Assembly (NCBI GenBank): GCA_001970955.1
Contig: MPUH01000791.1
Coordinates: forward strand, 1-34,807
Direction: 5' to 3'
Length of the DNA: 34,807 nucleotides
Source: Stentor coeruleus
Taxonomy: Eukaryota > Ciliophora > Heterotrichea > Heterotrichida > Stentoridae
Below, in pieces: positions 17,266 to 27,242 of the stretch. A program made the position numbers and the translations under genes. The notes beneath the pieces were generated by a model. The model saw only the letters and a list, made by a program, of their open reading frames with translations, did no database searches and was not told the origin of the DNA. Numbering within the stretch: the first letter of the stretch is position 1; each line of letters begins with the position of its first letter.

Positions 17266-18965
17266 TTAAATCAAAATCCAAGAGTAGCCAGGACCTTTAA
17301 AACGATTCTGTCGTTTCCTTGTTCTTAGAATTTTCTTCCACGTCCTCTGAATGAACACAATAGCAGCATGTATCTGTTGATACAGTATACGTGTTTGGTA
17401 CCTCTTGACATGTTTCTGAATCACAACAGTAGCATTTCTCATCTTCAAATACATTTTTCTCACAGCCCATCCTCGATAACAACTCTGTATTCTAACAATT
17501 TTACTATAAAAATCAGGCATTTCCTTTAAACTTGTTAAAAAAGGAAATCTATGACTATTAAAATTCTGTGATCGCTGCTGATAAGTTTTTTCTTTATAAG
17601 CAACCGGTATTAACTCATTATTAACCGGGACAACATTTTCTTTTGGTTTTTTAATCATAGGGGTAAATTTATTACGTGACCTATGGTAATTAAGGCTATT
17701 GATTTTGTCTTTAGCTATTTTCGCTTTTTTTTCAGCTTCAACTAACTGTTTAGTATACTTATTCAATTGATATTTTCTTTTAGCAAGAAATCCTCTACAA
17801 TATTTTTGTATAAGAATAGCTGCTGAGTTCCTAAGCCTTTTAAGCATCCCCTTATCAAAATTTTCAACTTGAGTCGCTTTTTCTACAAGTCTTTGGGTGT
17901 CAATTGTAAACGTTTTATCCTTACTGTCTAGGATTTTCGAATCTTCACCAGTCTCAGCTTCTTTTTCTATGATTTTATCCTTATCATTTTTTTGTTTATT
18001 AGAATTTTGAACCTCTTTTTCACTATCCCCCTTAAGTTCTTTTATCAAACTACTTGCATCATATCTAAATCTTTGTCTAGTCTTAGCTCTAGGTTCTTCT
18101 TTTTTATACATTGGTTGAAGTCGTTCTCCAGTCAAAAATCTAACACTATCTTGTTTTGTTTTATTATCAATATCAGTATTCCCAACTGTGTATTTTGTTG
18201 AGCTTTTAAAGTTCCTTTTAATAAAATCTTTTGATATATTAGCNCTTGTTTTGTTTTATTATCAATATCAGTATTCCCAACTGTATATTTTGTTGAGCTT
18301 TTAAAGTTCCTTTTAATAAAATCTTTTGATATATTAGCAGTTGTTTTTACAACTGAATTATTTGGTGGTGCACTTGTGGCTTTACGAGTTTTTTGAGTAC
18401 TTTTAAGACTCATTTTAAAACTTTGAGTTAAAGGATGATCATCACCGAAGTGTTCTTGGGATATTTGAAAACCGTTAGTGTAGATATTAAAAGCATTCGT
18501 AATTTGGGTTAAGAACTCATATTCAACTCCAGTGTTATGATGGGCTACTAGTAATGTTGTTATCAAACTAGGATCGTCAAGATACTTAGATTTAAGAAGA
18601 TTTAAAGCTTTTAAAGCATGAGTAAGTGCTGAATTATGATCATCAGTTTGTGATAATACTGCACATATGTTTAAATGAATTCCTGCTAGGTTAGAAATAT
18701 CAATTGGAGGTTTACTTGATATTTCAAGAGCTTTTTTATGAAAATTAAGGGCTAGATTTGGATTGCCAGTCCTTTTGTAAAAACATCCGAAATTGTTTAG
18801 AGTAATTCCATATAGTTTTTGTATATTTTGGACTGTGCCTGAGTTGAATATGCTTTCGATTTTGCTTAGATATGATAGAGCATTTTTAAAATCATTGTTC
18901 TTAAGATATTCCATTGCTTTGAGGTTGTATGAAAAAACTATGCTGTCACCGTTCATGCTTTTCAT
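17266..18965 (-). CDS. TPR-repeat and IQ-motif protein (split by an assembly duplication)
   Basis: The two open stretches 18965-18132 and 18135-17266 are one gene. The sequence 18150-18243 is repeated at 18245-18338 around a single N at 18244, a net 95 nt. Removing 18150-18244 brings both stretches into one frame (NKTKQ continues into DSVRFLTGERLQP), giving 534 residues. The N-terminal half (about 10-200) has TPR helices (for example ALNFHKKALEISS and ALTHALKALNLLKS). The C-terminal half has a basic/acidic linker, then four IQ-like motifs (ILIQKYCRGFLAKRKY, RIQSCYRGWAVRKMY, VVIQKHVKRYQTR, VFIQRTWKKILRTRK) expected to bind calmodulin or centrin. A cytoskeletal, basal-body or ciliary scaffold role is an inference only. 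Its start is divergent from the gene at 19496, and its stop is 68 bp from the ferlin ATG. Confidence 0.82.
18150..18338. repeat. Single-N gap flanked by duplicated 94-bp overlap (assembly artefact)
   Basis: 18150-18243 and 18245-18338 are the same 94 bp with one mismatch, separated by N at 18244. The extra copy breaks a coding frame that is restored when one copy and the N are removed. Two contig ends that overlap were evidently joined without merging. Confidence 0.9.
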
Positions 18966-19495
18966 ATTTACATAAGAGGAGAAATGGTAAAAGTTTGGGT
19001 TTTTTTGTTAGGAGAAAGATATTGATGTGGAGGAATGAATGAATTTAGACTTGGAGATTTTTATAGAAAAAATGATGAAAGGTTGATAGGATAATTGAGA
19101 GGATTTTATTTTTAGAACAGTTTTGGGTTGATTTTGAATGTTGGAAAATTGTAGAATAGTTTGGGTAAGATTTTTGTGGAAATGATGAATAGAGATGATG
19201 GGTAATTTAAATAATTGCGATATTTTAAAATAAGAAATAAATGCTGGAGATTGGAAAATTGTTTTATGAAATTATTTGATTTTTTATGGATAATAAGATG
19301 TGTTAAGTAAAATATTATCTGTTGGTAAATTATAATTTTCTGAGGTTTGTTTGTATTCTCAATATGGTTATATATAACTTATTCGAAGTTTATGTAAAAA
19401 GGTATCAAATATCAGTCAGCTAATAAATCAATTTATCGATGTTTTTATATTGATTTTAAAAATATTTTTTATCCGAGCTAGCTTAGTTATAGTAA
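18966..19495. promoter_or_regulatory. Divergent intergenic region
   Basis: Lies between the minus-strand TPR-IQ gene and the plus-strand coiled-coil gene, so it must hold both promoters. 19021-19200 has about 50 G and 2 C on the plus strand, meaning the sense strand of the TPR-IQ gene is nearly free of G here. The side near 19496 is ordinary AT-rich DNA. No gene is seen. Confidence 0.45.
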
Positions 19496-19951
19496 ATGAA
19501 AAATTCAAGTGAATTCCAGAAGTTTGGATCAACTTATGAAGACCCTACTGGGCCCAAGTCCCAATTAATGAATTCTACAACAGGTCTTGGAGCAACAGGC
19601 TCAGCATCTCTCAAAGGTAAGCTCCTAAGTTTGGAAGAACTTGTCAGATCAATAACCGAGGAAATGAATTACCATAAAAAAGAAGTCCAGATTCTCCGTT
19701 CTGAAAAAGACACCCTTGAGAGTGTCTTAAACATGAAAATAGTCGATGTAAGGAAAAGTTTAATGAACGAAATCGCCAGAGTTGAAGATGAAATGAAAAG
19801 ACATTTCGCTCATCAAAAGTCCGAAAATTCCCGTCTCCAGCAACAAATAACTCAACTAAAAGGTGAAAAAACATCCCTTCAACAACAACTAATAGGCCTT
19901 CAAAGAAGAATCGCTGAGCTTGAAAACCAAATCGGTAATGAAGATACTTAA
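19496..19951 (+). CDS. Small coiled-coil protein, function unknown
   Basis: 151 residues. The first 35 residues are Ser/Thr/Gly-rich and probably disordered. Residues about 38-148 form a continuous heptad-rich coiled coil (LKGKLLSLEELVRSITEEM through LQRRIAELENQIG), rich in Gln, Glu, Lys and Leu. No enzyme motif, signal peptide or membrane helix is present. The coiled coil suggests a structural or adaptor protein of the cytoskeleton, resembling many short ciliate cytoskeletal proteins, but no family can be named. The ATG at 19496 follows in-frame stops, and the gene ends in TAA only 31 bp before the next gene. The upstream flank lacks the G-depletion seen in front of some other genes. Confidence 0.75.
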   Translation: MKNSSEFQKFGSTYEDPTGPKSQLMNSTTGLGATGSASLKGKLLSLEELVRSITEEMNYHKKEVQILRSEKDTLESVLNMKIVDVRKSLMNEIARVEDEMKRHFAHQKSENSRLQQQITQLKGEKTSLQQQLIGLQRRIAELENQIGNEDT

Positions 19952-19982
19952 ATTAGTAATAGAAAAAATTAAGTATTAATAA

Positions 19983-20825
19983 ATGTCCATTATTAGTGTT
20001 AAGGACTTACCAAATTTAAAGGACAAAACTTTGATTTATTTTGCAAGTTCTATTCCTTTTGATGTTCTTCCTGATACTTTTGTGTGTATTGTCAATGAAG
20101 ATTTATCGAATTTTGTTTTCAAACTCAGGAAAATAGATATACTTTATTTTCCAATTATTTGCTATGATGATGGGGATATGAAATTTGCAAGCCAAGCTTT
20201 TTGGATTTTTAAAGCTATGGGATATCCAGTGTTTGTACTTTATGGAGGAATAAAAGCATGTGAAGATGAGGGTCTTGAGCTTATGAGTAATTGTGCTCCC
20301 CCTTTACTAGAAAAAAAAGACCCACAATTTATAGATTTTAACAAGTTGCCTAAATTATGCCCTGATGCTGTGACTGTTAAAGCTTTACCTTTTCTTTTTT
20401 ATGAGGTTCTTGGACAAGATATAACAGAAGAAAAGGTAAAAAAAGTTCTTGAAGCACATAGGATTGATTACAACTACTCTAATTGTACTCTAAAAGGTAA
20501 ATGCGCTGGGGTTTTTTCTTTGTTTCTACTTTATTTGAAGTTTTCTGATGTAAAAGTTTTTCTTGGGGAGTGGTCTGAGCCTGTTCCGTTTAGGTCTGGG
20601 AATTCATTAGCCCCTGAAACTTTTCATACTGTTGCAGAATCTGTTTATTATGATGCTATTGAAGGACAATCTTTATCAACAAATAAGGTAATTGATGAAG
20701 ATCCGGTTCCTGAAAAAGTGACGGTTGAACATTATTCGTTATCAAATGTACAACCTAGGAAAAGCATACACCCATATCAGATTGAAGCATCGACAACTAA
20801 TTGTCGATCATGCTTACTTTTATAA
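19983..20825 (+). CDS. Tandem rhodanese-like protein (sulfurtransferase family) with CaaX-like C-terminus
   Basis: 280 residues resembling the two-domain thiosulfate/3-mercaptopyruvate sulfurtransferase fold. Domain 1 (about 1-105) keeps the inactive-domain landmarks IICYDDGDMKFASQAFWIFKAMG and VFVLYGGIKACEDEGLEL. Domain 2 (about 120-205) ends with a loop GKCAGVFS (Cys174) followed by VKVFLGEWSEP, matching the family's CGSGVTA...DGSW-EW. The active loop appears one residue shorter than in sulfurtransferases, so catalysis is doubtful. The tail after residue 205 is unlike sulfurtransferases and ends CRSCLLL: a CaaX box with terminal Leu, typical of geranylgeranylation, with a second Cys three residues upstream. 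Membrane attachment is therefore plausible. The start ATG lies 31 bp after the previous stop. Stop is TAA. Confidence 0.72.
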   Translation: MSIISVKDLPNLKDKTLIYFASSIPFDVLPDTFVCIVNEDLSNFVFKLRKIDILYFPIICYDDGDMKFASQAFWIFKAMGYPVFVLYGGIKACEDEGLELMSNCAPPLLEKKDPQFIDFNKLPKLCPDAVTVKALPFLFYEVLGQDITEEKVKKVLEAHRIDYNYSNCTLKGKCAGVFSLFLLYLKFSDVKVFLGEWSEPVPFRSGNSLAPETFHTVAESVYYDAIEGQSLSTNKVIDEDPVPEKVTVEHYSLSNVQPRKSIHPYQIEASTTNCRSCLLL

Positions 20826-21378
20826 ATTAGCTAAAAATGAATATATTTGAAGTACTTTTTTTTTTGTCTACTGAAACTTTCATTTTCGCAAAGCATTTTT
20901 TATGAGTAAGGAATATTATAAAGAATAGTTTTGGTATAATATTAAATATAGTGTTAAAATAATCATTTTTATACTATAAAAAAACAATTTACAAGACTTT
21001 GTAAGGGATTCTCAATTGAAATCATTCGTTTTTTTGTAATATAATTCTTTATTTTATAAGATCATGTATGATAACAATTTGAATTTTTTATATGAAAATT
21101 AGCTTAACAACTCAAAAGGATTTTTTATCAAAGTTATTTATATATATAATCAACTATCTACAATAAATCCTCTTATATATATCAAATTTATATCACTTTC
21201 ATTCAAACAACAGGAATTTTTTTTTATTTTCCTTAAACTACCTATTATCCTCTATACCTACTTAAAAACACTTAAAATAAACAGCATAAAAATCATAATT
21301 TCCCTAGCTAATTTTTTATTGTTATCAGTCTCACACATAAAAAATTTAAATTTTAAATGGTGTATCTTTAATAATATA
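20826..21378. other. AT-rich intergenic region upstream of the CAP-domain gene
   Basis: No gene recognised. The last 120 bp or so before 21379 are C-rich and G-poor on the plus strand, as seen ahead of several other starts here. An open frame in phase with the CAP gene extends upstream to about 21319 but has no ATG before 21379. Confidence 0.4.
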
Positions 21379-22506
21379 ATGTCAAGTTTTAAAGCTTTCA
21401 TAGAAGATATCTACAACGAAATCTTTAGTTTAAGAAGCGACCCAAAATCATACTCAGAAAAGCTGAAAAACGAATTCGAACATTACAAAGGAAATAATAT
21501 AAGACATCGTCCTGGAACAGTTCCTCTCCAAACTAGAGAAGGAAGATACGCAGTAGAAGAAGCATTTCAAGAACTATGCGAAAAAGAAGAGCTTCCTCCA
21601 TTAGAACTATCAATAGGTCTTTGTAATGCAGCAATTGAACATTGTATAGATACAGGAAAATTAGGTATTGTAGGGCATATTGGTAGTAAAGAAACATCAT
21701 TACAAAAAAGAATTGAGGAATATGGTAAATGGTCAGGTAATGTGATTGAAGCACTTGATTATGGCTCTGTTTCTGGAGCAGAAGTTGTCTTAAGTCTTCT
21801 TATTGATGATGGATTAGCTACAAGACCACATAGAAAAGCTTTACTTAACCCAATGTTTACTAAATTTGGTATTGGTGCATCACCACATTCAGAATTCAAA
21901 ACAATTGCGTGTTTACTTTTTGCAGCGTCTTATACTGATAATGATGATTTGATACTCCTTGAACCAAGTGAAGATCCTGTACCTAAAAACCCTGAAATCC
22001 ATAATTGGCTTGAAGGTGCGGTAAAACTTACTTGTGAAATAAGAGAAGAAACTCAAAATGGGGAAAAGGTTAGGAGGATTAGAAAGCATTGGGAGATGGC
22101 AGATAGAAGCATTGTTACTCAGGATGAGATTGAAAAAATTGATTATGAGAAGAAAAAACCTGATCATGTTGTGCATCATGAACATGTAGAACATTCTGAG
22201 CATCATGAGCCTCATGAACATGAAGGAATTATAACAGAAAAACATGAAGCACCTAAAGAATCTCACAATGTTCCTATTGAAAGTCATAGTAAAGATATTG
22301 AAATAAAGGGTAAAAGAAGCAAAGGTTCAAGTAGTGATAGTAGTGATGAAGAAAAAAAGAAATCTAAAAAAAGCAAAGATAGTAGTGATAATGAAAATAA
22401 AAAATCAAAGAAAAGTAAAGATAGTAGTGATGAAGAAAAGGGAAAATCTAAGAAACAAAAAGACAGTAGTGATGATGAAGGTAATTCTTCGTCATCTTCT
22501 CATTAG
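21379..22506 (+). CDS. CAP/SCP-domain protein with His-rich and Ser/Lys/Asp-repeat tail
   Basis: 375 residues from the ATG at 21379. Residues about 5-200 form a CAP (cysteine-rich secretory/antigen 5/PR-1) domain: FIEDIYNEIFSLRSDPKSY, LELSIGLCNAAIEHCIDTG, GHIGSKETSLQKRIEEYG, GNVIEALDYGSVSGAEVVLS, LLIDDGLATRPHRKALLNP and FGIGASPH. Conserved His residues in GHIGS and RPHR match the usual CAP metal site. Despite the family name, no signal peptide is seen, so the protein is probably cytosolic. After a linker there is a His/Glu-rich stretch (HHEHVEHSEHHEPHEHEG), then three or four imperfect repeats of the type KKSKKSKDSSDEE, ending in a Ser run. The Ser-Asp-Glu tracts are good casein kinase 2 targets. 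Stop is TAG. Confidence 0.85.
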   Translation: MSSFKAFIEDIYNEIFSLRSDPKSYSEKLKNEFEHYKGNNIRHRPGTVPLQTREGRYAVEEAFQELCEKEELPPLELSIGLCNAAIEHCIDTGKLGIVGHIGSKETSLQKRIEEYGKWSGNVIEALDYGSVSGAEVVLSLLIDDGLATRPHRKALLNPMFTKFGIGASPHSEFKTIACLLFAASYTDNDDLILLEPSEDPVPKNPEIHNWLEGAVKLTCEIREETQNGEKVRRIRKHWEMADRSIVTQDEIEKIDYEKKKPDHVVHHEHVEHSEHHEPHEHEGIITEKHEAPKESHNVPIESHSKDIEIKGKRSKGSSSDSSDEEKKKSKKSKDSSDNENKKSKKSKDSSDEEKGKSKKQKDSSDDEGNSSSSSH

Positions 22507-23080
22507 CTTATAGTTTAAACTTATTCTCATCTCTTCCTAAAAAAGTATATCAAATAATTCAATTAGCCAAATTTTAATATGAAAAGCTAACTATTTATGA
22601 GAGAAAAACTCCACTTATGGTTATGGTGGCATGAATTATGTTTTAATAGTTAAGTTCCTATTTAAAAACAGAGCTAAGGCTAATATGATTAGCTATAACA
22701 GAACAGCTGCAAATAATTACTTTACATAAACAACTTGTGACAAAATTCTCTAAAACTAAATCTAAAAAGCCTCTTACACCTATAACTCAACATGAAATAA
22801 CTAACTAATTTTAACTCACTTCATTAAAAAAAAAAATATACAATAAAACTTAAAACCAATCATAAAATTCCAAACAAATAAAATTCAATATTTTCCATTC
22901 TAAACCTCAACATTTCATTTTAAAAAAAATCTATCTAATTTCTCACAACCAAAACCCCCATTACCATAAAATTCTTCTAAAATCATACAATCATCTTCAT
23001 AATTTCCTTCTTCTAAAAAACTATAACTTTTATTATACCATTATTATTACATGCATATTTTATTATAAATACCAGGAACA
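22507..23080. other. Intergenic region upstream of the cullin gene
   Basis: No gene or RNA recognised in 574 bp. From about 22750 to 23040 the plus strand is A/C/T-rich with very few G, matching the G-depleted upstream flank pattern of this window. Confidence 0.45.
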
Positions 23081-25264
23081 ATGAGTAAAAAAGGAAACGG
23101 AATCCCATATGTCAAAATTGCCATGCCAGTTCCTAAAGAGCAGGCCATAGAAACTTGGAAATCACTCGACCACTCAATAGGCCTTATTTTTGATTTCCAA
23201 GCATCAAAACTAAGTTTCGAAGAACTTTATCGTAAAGCATACGACTTAGTCATCCACAAATACAGCGACCTTCTATACAACGGTCTCACAGATTCTTTTC
23301 ATCGCCAGTGTTCAATTATTCTATCAAAATTACGTTCTGAGTTTTCTGGAAACCTTTTCGAAGTTTTTTTCCAGTCCTGGACTAATTTCAAAATGTTCAT
23401 CAATATGATTAAAGACATTCTTATGTATATGGACAGAAACTATGTCTTAAGTAAAAATCTTTTACCAGTTTATGAACTTGGGCTTTCTATATTCAAAAGC
23501 GACATCATACTTGATTCAGATATTTCTATGAAAACTCGTACTTGGATACTTGAAAATATAAAAAACGATAGAAACATGCAAATGATGAGTACAGAAAAAT
23601 GTTTGATAAAAAACATTATAAACATGTTAGCAGAAATCAATCCAAGAGAAAAAAGCATTTATGTTTCTATTTTTGAAAATCCTTTCATTGAAGAATCTAG
23701 GGTTTTTTTCACTTATGAAGCTCAAGAATGGGTATCTTCTGATAGTTGTCCTGAATATTTGAAAAAAGTTGAAAGAAGACTTAAGGAAGAACAAGAAAGA
23801 GTTGAACAAATGATGGACCCAAGGACAGAAAATTTGATACTAAAAGTTGTGGATGATTGTTTTATTAAAGCACATGCAAGAACTTTAGTTAATATGGAAG
23901 GTTCAGGGTGTACTAAAATGATGGACAATCTTCAATTAGATGATCTTAAAAGGATGTATTGGCTTTTTTCTAGAGTTCCTGAATGTCGTAAAGAAATATC
24001 CTCACATCTAAGTTCATCAATTGAAGCTGAAGGGGCAAAAATCATATCTTTAGCTGATTATAAGAAAAACTATAAACAACTAATGGACGATCTATTGAAA
24101 ATAAGAGAAAAATATGAATTAATTGTCACAAAAAGCTTCGACAGAGACCCGATAATGCAAACTTCTATGAATTTGAGTTTTGAAAAATGTATAAATAAAA
24201 ACCCAAAAACCGCTTTGGCTTTAACTTTATATATAAACAACCTTTTAACTAAAGGTATAAAAAGCATGAACGAAAGCCAAATTGAAACTATTTTTGATCA
24301 AGCTATATTGATATTTAGATATATAAGCGATAAGGATATTTTTGAAACTTATTATAAACAAAACCTATCAAAACGTTTATTAAGTTCATCATCCTTATCA
24401 GATGATGCAGAAAGACTTATGATCCGTAAACTAAAAATCGAATGTGGCTCGCATTATACATCAAAAATTGAAGGTATGCTTATAGATATGAGACTTTCTA
24501 AAGATTCATTAAAAGATTTTATTAATCCAAATGATGTTATTGAATTTAAAGTCTTAACAGCTGCATTCTGGCCACAAGCACAAGTTCAGCCGATAATCCT
24601 TCCTGTTGAGTTTAGTACAAAAATTGAAAGATTTAGAAGATTATATTTGAATAAGTATTCTGGAAGGACATTGATTTGGACTACAAATGTTGGAAATGCT
24701 GAAATTAAAGCTTATTTAGGAGAGAGTAGAGAAAAACATGATTTGGTTGTTTCAACTTATCAAATGGCTATTTTGCTTATGTATAATGATAAAGTTACTT
24801 ATAGTTATAATGAAATATGTGAAGGGCTTAATACAGATGATAAAGAATTTGAGTTTCATGTACTTGGTTTAGTTAAATGTGGGATTTTAGTTAAGAGGAG
24901 TAATGAAAAAAAATTAGAAAAAGATACGGTTTTAATGCTAAATGAAAATTTTAAACATAAAATGTATAAAATTAAAGTCCCGATATTACAACAGAAAGAA
25001 AATACAGATGATATTTGTGAAAATGAAATCCCTGAAGTTGTTGAGGATGATAGGAAACATATGATTGAAGCTATTATTGTTAAAGTTATGAAGTCTAGAA
25101 GGACTATTGGACACCAGCAACTTATTGGTGAGGTGAGTAAAATGGTTGCTTGGAAATTTGTAGCAAATAATAAGCAAATCAAAGGACGTATTGAGAATCT
25201 AATAGAACGAGAATTCCTTCAACGCGATCCAAAAGACTCAAATGTCTATCTTTATATAGTTTAG
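23081..25264 (+). CDS. Cullin (CUL3-like), scaffold of a RING ubiquitin ligase
   Basis: 727 residues, normal for a cullin. The N-terminus, with LSFEELYRKAYDLVIHKYSDLLYNGL, resembles CUL3 (SFEELYRNAY...LHKHGEKLYxGL), suggesting partner adaptors of the BTB class. Cullin repeats follow to about residue 380. The cullin-homology domain contains the conserved block FETYYKQNLSKRLLSSSSLSDDAERLMIRKLKIECGSHYTSKIEGML, and the C-terminal winged helix reads AIIVKVMKSRRTIGHQQLIGEV...QIKGRIENLIEREFLQRD...YLYIV. The expected neddylation Lys is about Lys671 in VMKSRR. It would hold a RING protein (RBX1) at the C-terminus and a substrate receptor at the N-terminus. No adaptor gene lies nearby (the kelch gene has no BTB domain). 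Stop is TAG. Confidence 0.93.
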   Translation: MSKKGNGIPYVKIAMPVPKEQAIETWKSLDHSIGLIFDFQASKLSFEELYRKAYDLVIHKYSDLLYNGLTDSFHRQCSIILSKLRSEFSGNLFEVFFQSWTNFKMFINMIKDILMYMDRNYVLSKNLLPVYELGLSIFKSDIILDSDISMKTRTWILENIKNDRNMQMMSTEKCLIKNIINMLAEINPREKSIYVSIFENPFIEESRVFFTYEAQEWVSSDSCPEYLKKVERRLKEEQERVEQMMDPRTENLILKVVDDCFIKAHARTLVNMEGSGCTKMMDNLQLDDLKRMYWLFSRVPECRKEISSHLSSSIEAEGAKIISLADYKKNYKQLMDDLLKIREKYELIVTKSFDRDPIMQTSMNLSFEKCINKNPKTALALTLYINNLLTKGIKSMNESQIETIFDQAILIFRYISDKDIFETYYKQNLSKRLLSSSSLSDDAERLMIRKLKIECGSHYTSKIEGMLIDMRLSKDSLKDFINPNDVIEFKVLTAAFWPQAQVQPIILPVEFSTKIERFRRLYLNKYSGRTLIWTTNVGNAEIKAYLGESREKHDLVVSTYQMAILLMYNDKVTYSYNEICEGLNTDDKEFEFHVLGLVKCGILVKRSNEKKLEKDTVLMLNENFKHKMYKIKVPILQQKENTDDICENEIPEVVEDDRKHMIEAIIVKVMKSRRTIGHQQLIGEVSKMVAWKFVANNKQIKGRIENLIEREFLQRDPKDSNVYLYIV

Positions 25265-25532
25265 CTAAATGCCATTTCATTTCTATAATGTATCTAATCA
25301 TCTTTATAGCCTCATATATATATTCTTCTTACAATGATAAGACACTTATCCTAAACTTCTAACAAAATTATAACCTCCTTATTTTTTCACTTTTAAAAAT
25401 TTATCAGGATTATCAGCATCTACAGTTTATCTAAACTAATTCTAAGTATATTTGTCAATATATTATAAAAGATAAAGATTTACATTAATATTTTACAAAG
25501 GCTCTTTTATCTTTAGCGGCAATTTATATAAA

Positions 25533-27041
25533 ATGGAAAAAATCCTTTTGACCTCTGAAAGGCTAGACAAAAGAAACTTATCTTACCTTAAATCTTATGA
25601 TTTCTCTAAAAATAAGAATACACAAGAACAATACGCAGTGGACTTGAGGAAAAAAATTCGAAAAACTTTTTTCAGCAAAAATCGCTTATTAAACTGCAAA
25701 ATTTCAATTAGCGAAATCTCCCCAGACTTCACCCAAGCCTTAAACTGTAAATACAATTCTTGTGTCTCATATCAAGAAAAATTATCATTTCTCTTTCAAA
25801 TGATCATAGACCCAAATTATCATTTACCTTATAAAAATTACTTTTTTTCTCTCGTCAGCAGATGCTTAAAGAAAAAAGAAGAAATCCAGTTTTTTATAAG
25901 ATCATCATATTTAAAAGTCCTAATTGCATATCTTAATACCGAAAATAGTTTATTATTACCACAAACAACACTTATTATAGCAAACATATCTTCAGCTGAT
26001 AGAATTTCTTGTGATATATTACTTGACAATGATATTTTACGTATTTTATTATTATTGATTGAAAACAATATTGGAGTAGTACAAGATAACTGTTTGTGGG
26101 CGATTAAAAACCTTTGTTTAGACTTATCACGTGCGCAGACAACCTTGATTAACTGTGGTTTTTTTGAAAAAATCACTTGTATTATTAAAAACATTGATAA
26201 TTCTAAACCAAAATACTATGAAATCCTTTATTGCATGATAAAAAAACTTAAAGATCTCCAAAAAATTGATCAGGCTTTAGAACTTATAAGCCAAGCATTG
26301 TCTGATAGAAATAGAGAATCTGATATTATAAGAGTATGTTTATGGGGAATCTCTTATATAAAAAATAAAAGTTTATTAATAGAAAGATTGATAAATTTCA
26401 AATTTATGAAGGAAAATTTGATTTATTATATAAATAGCGAAGATGTTAATATTGTTTTTCCTGCTATTAATGCAGTAGAAATTATTGTTGATATTTCTGG
26501 AAATCATATTCAAGAACTTATTAATATTGGGTTATTAAATGCACTTCATAAACAAATAAACAGTAAGAAAAAATCAATTAGAGAAGATGCTTTTTTTATA
26601 TTAAGTAGTATTGTAGCTCAAGATCAGACAAAGATTAGAGAAATTTTTAAACATCAAAATCTTGTTGAGAATACTTTTAATGGAATTATTGACTCATGTG
26701 CGAAAGTCAGAAGTGAAGCTTGGCACTTTTTTTATATGATTTCCAACCCGAATTGTAAAGATTTTATTTATGCTATTTTACAAATGAATTTTTTCAATAT
26801 TGTTTTAGAATCCCTTAGCATGGAAAGTGAAAATGTAATAATAAAACTTGCCCTAACTTTTTTAGAAAATTGTTTACTTGCAGAAGCTTTAACAGGTTTA
26901 AAATATATCCTTCAGTTGTTCATGGACTTGAGAATTTTTGAATATATTTCAAATTTCAAAGACTCAGAAAATGATGAAGTGGCGGAAACCGCATTAAGGA
27001 TATTAGACACTTTTTATGATTTTCAAAGCGATTTTTATTAA
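25533..27041 (+). CDS. Importin-alpha-like armadillo-repeat protein
   Basis: 502 residues, close to importin alpha (about 520-540). The N-terminus has a basic segment (LRKKIRKTFFSKNR, residues 38-51) in the place of the importin-beta-binding domain, though it is weaker than usual. From about residue 85 to 490 there are about nine ARM-type helical repeats, for example TLIIANISSADRISCDILLDN, DNCLWAIKNLCLDLSRAQ, IREDAFFILSSIVAQDQ and VRSEAWHFFYMISNPN. The Trp-Asn pairs that bind nuclear localisation signals are only partly kept (one CLWAIKNL, one AWHFFYMISN), so this is a divergent member. It may carry special cargo, or be an ARM protein of another role. The start at 25533 follows a G-poor flank. 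Stop is TAA. Confidence 0.7.
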   Translation: MEKILLTSERLDKRNLSYLKSYDFSKNKNTQEQYAVDLRKKIRKTFFSKNRLLNCKISISEISPDFTQALNCKYNSCVSYQEKLSFLFQMIIDPNYHLPYKNYFFSLVSRCLKKKEEIQFFIRSSYLKVLIAYLNTENSLLLPQTTLIIANISSADRISCDILLDNDILRILLLLIENNIGVVQDNCLWAIKNLCLDLSRAQTTLINCGFFEKITCIIKNIDNSKPKYYEILYCMIKKLKDLQKIDQALELISQALSDRNRESDIIRVCLWGISYIKNKSLLIERLINFKFMKENLIYYINSEDVNIVFPAINAVEIIVDISGNHIQELINIGLLNALHKQINSKKKSIREDAFFILSSIVAQDQTKIREIFKHQNLVENTFNGIIDSCAKVRSEAWHFFYMISNPNCKDFIYAILQMNFFNIVLESLSMESENVIIKLALTFLENCLLAEALTGLKYILQLFMDLRIFEYISNFKDSENDEVAETALRILDTFYDFQSDFY

Positions 27042-27242
27042 TGTGGTTTAAATATGATTAAATGGTCAAATAATACAAATAATTCATATATTCTCTAATA
27101 ACCCAGGTGTTAGAGAGTTAATTTTATTATAAAATTGAAAACTTTTAATGATCTTCTTTGTTTTTTTAAATATAAATAAGCTTATTTATTTGCGTTTATA
27201 TAAAAATAGTTTATTGTATAAGGTTTATTTTATGGTATCATT

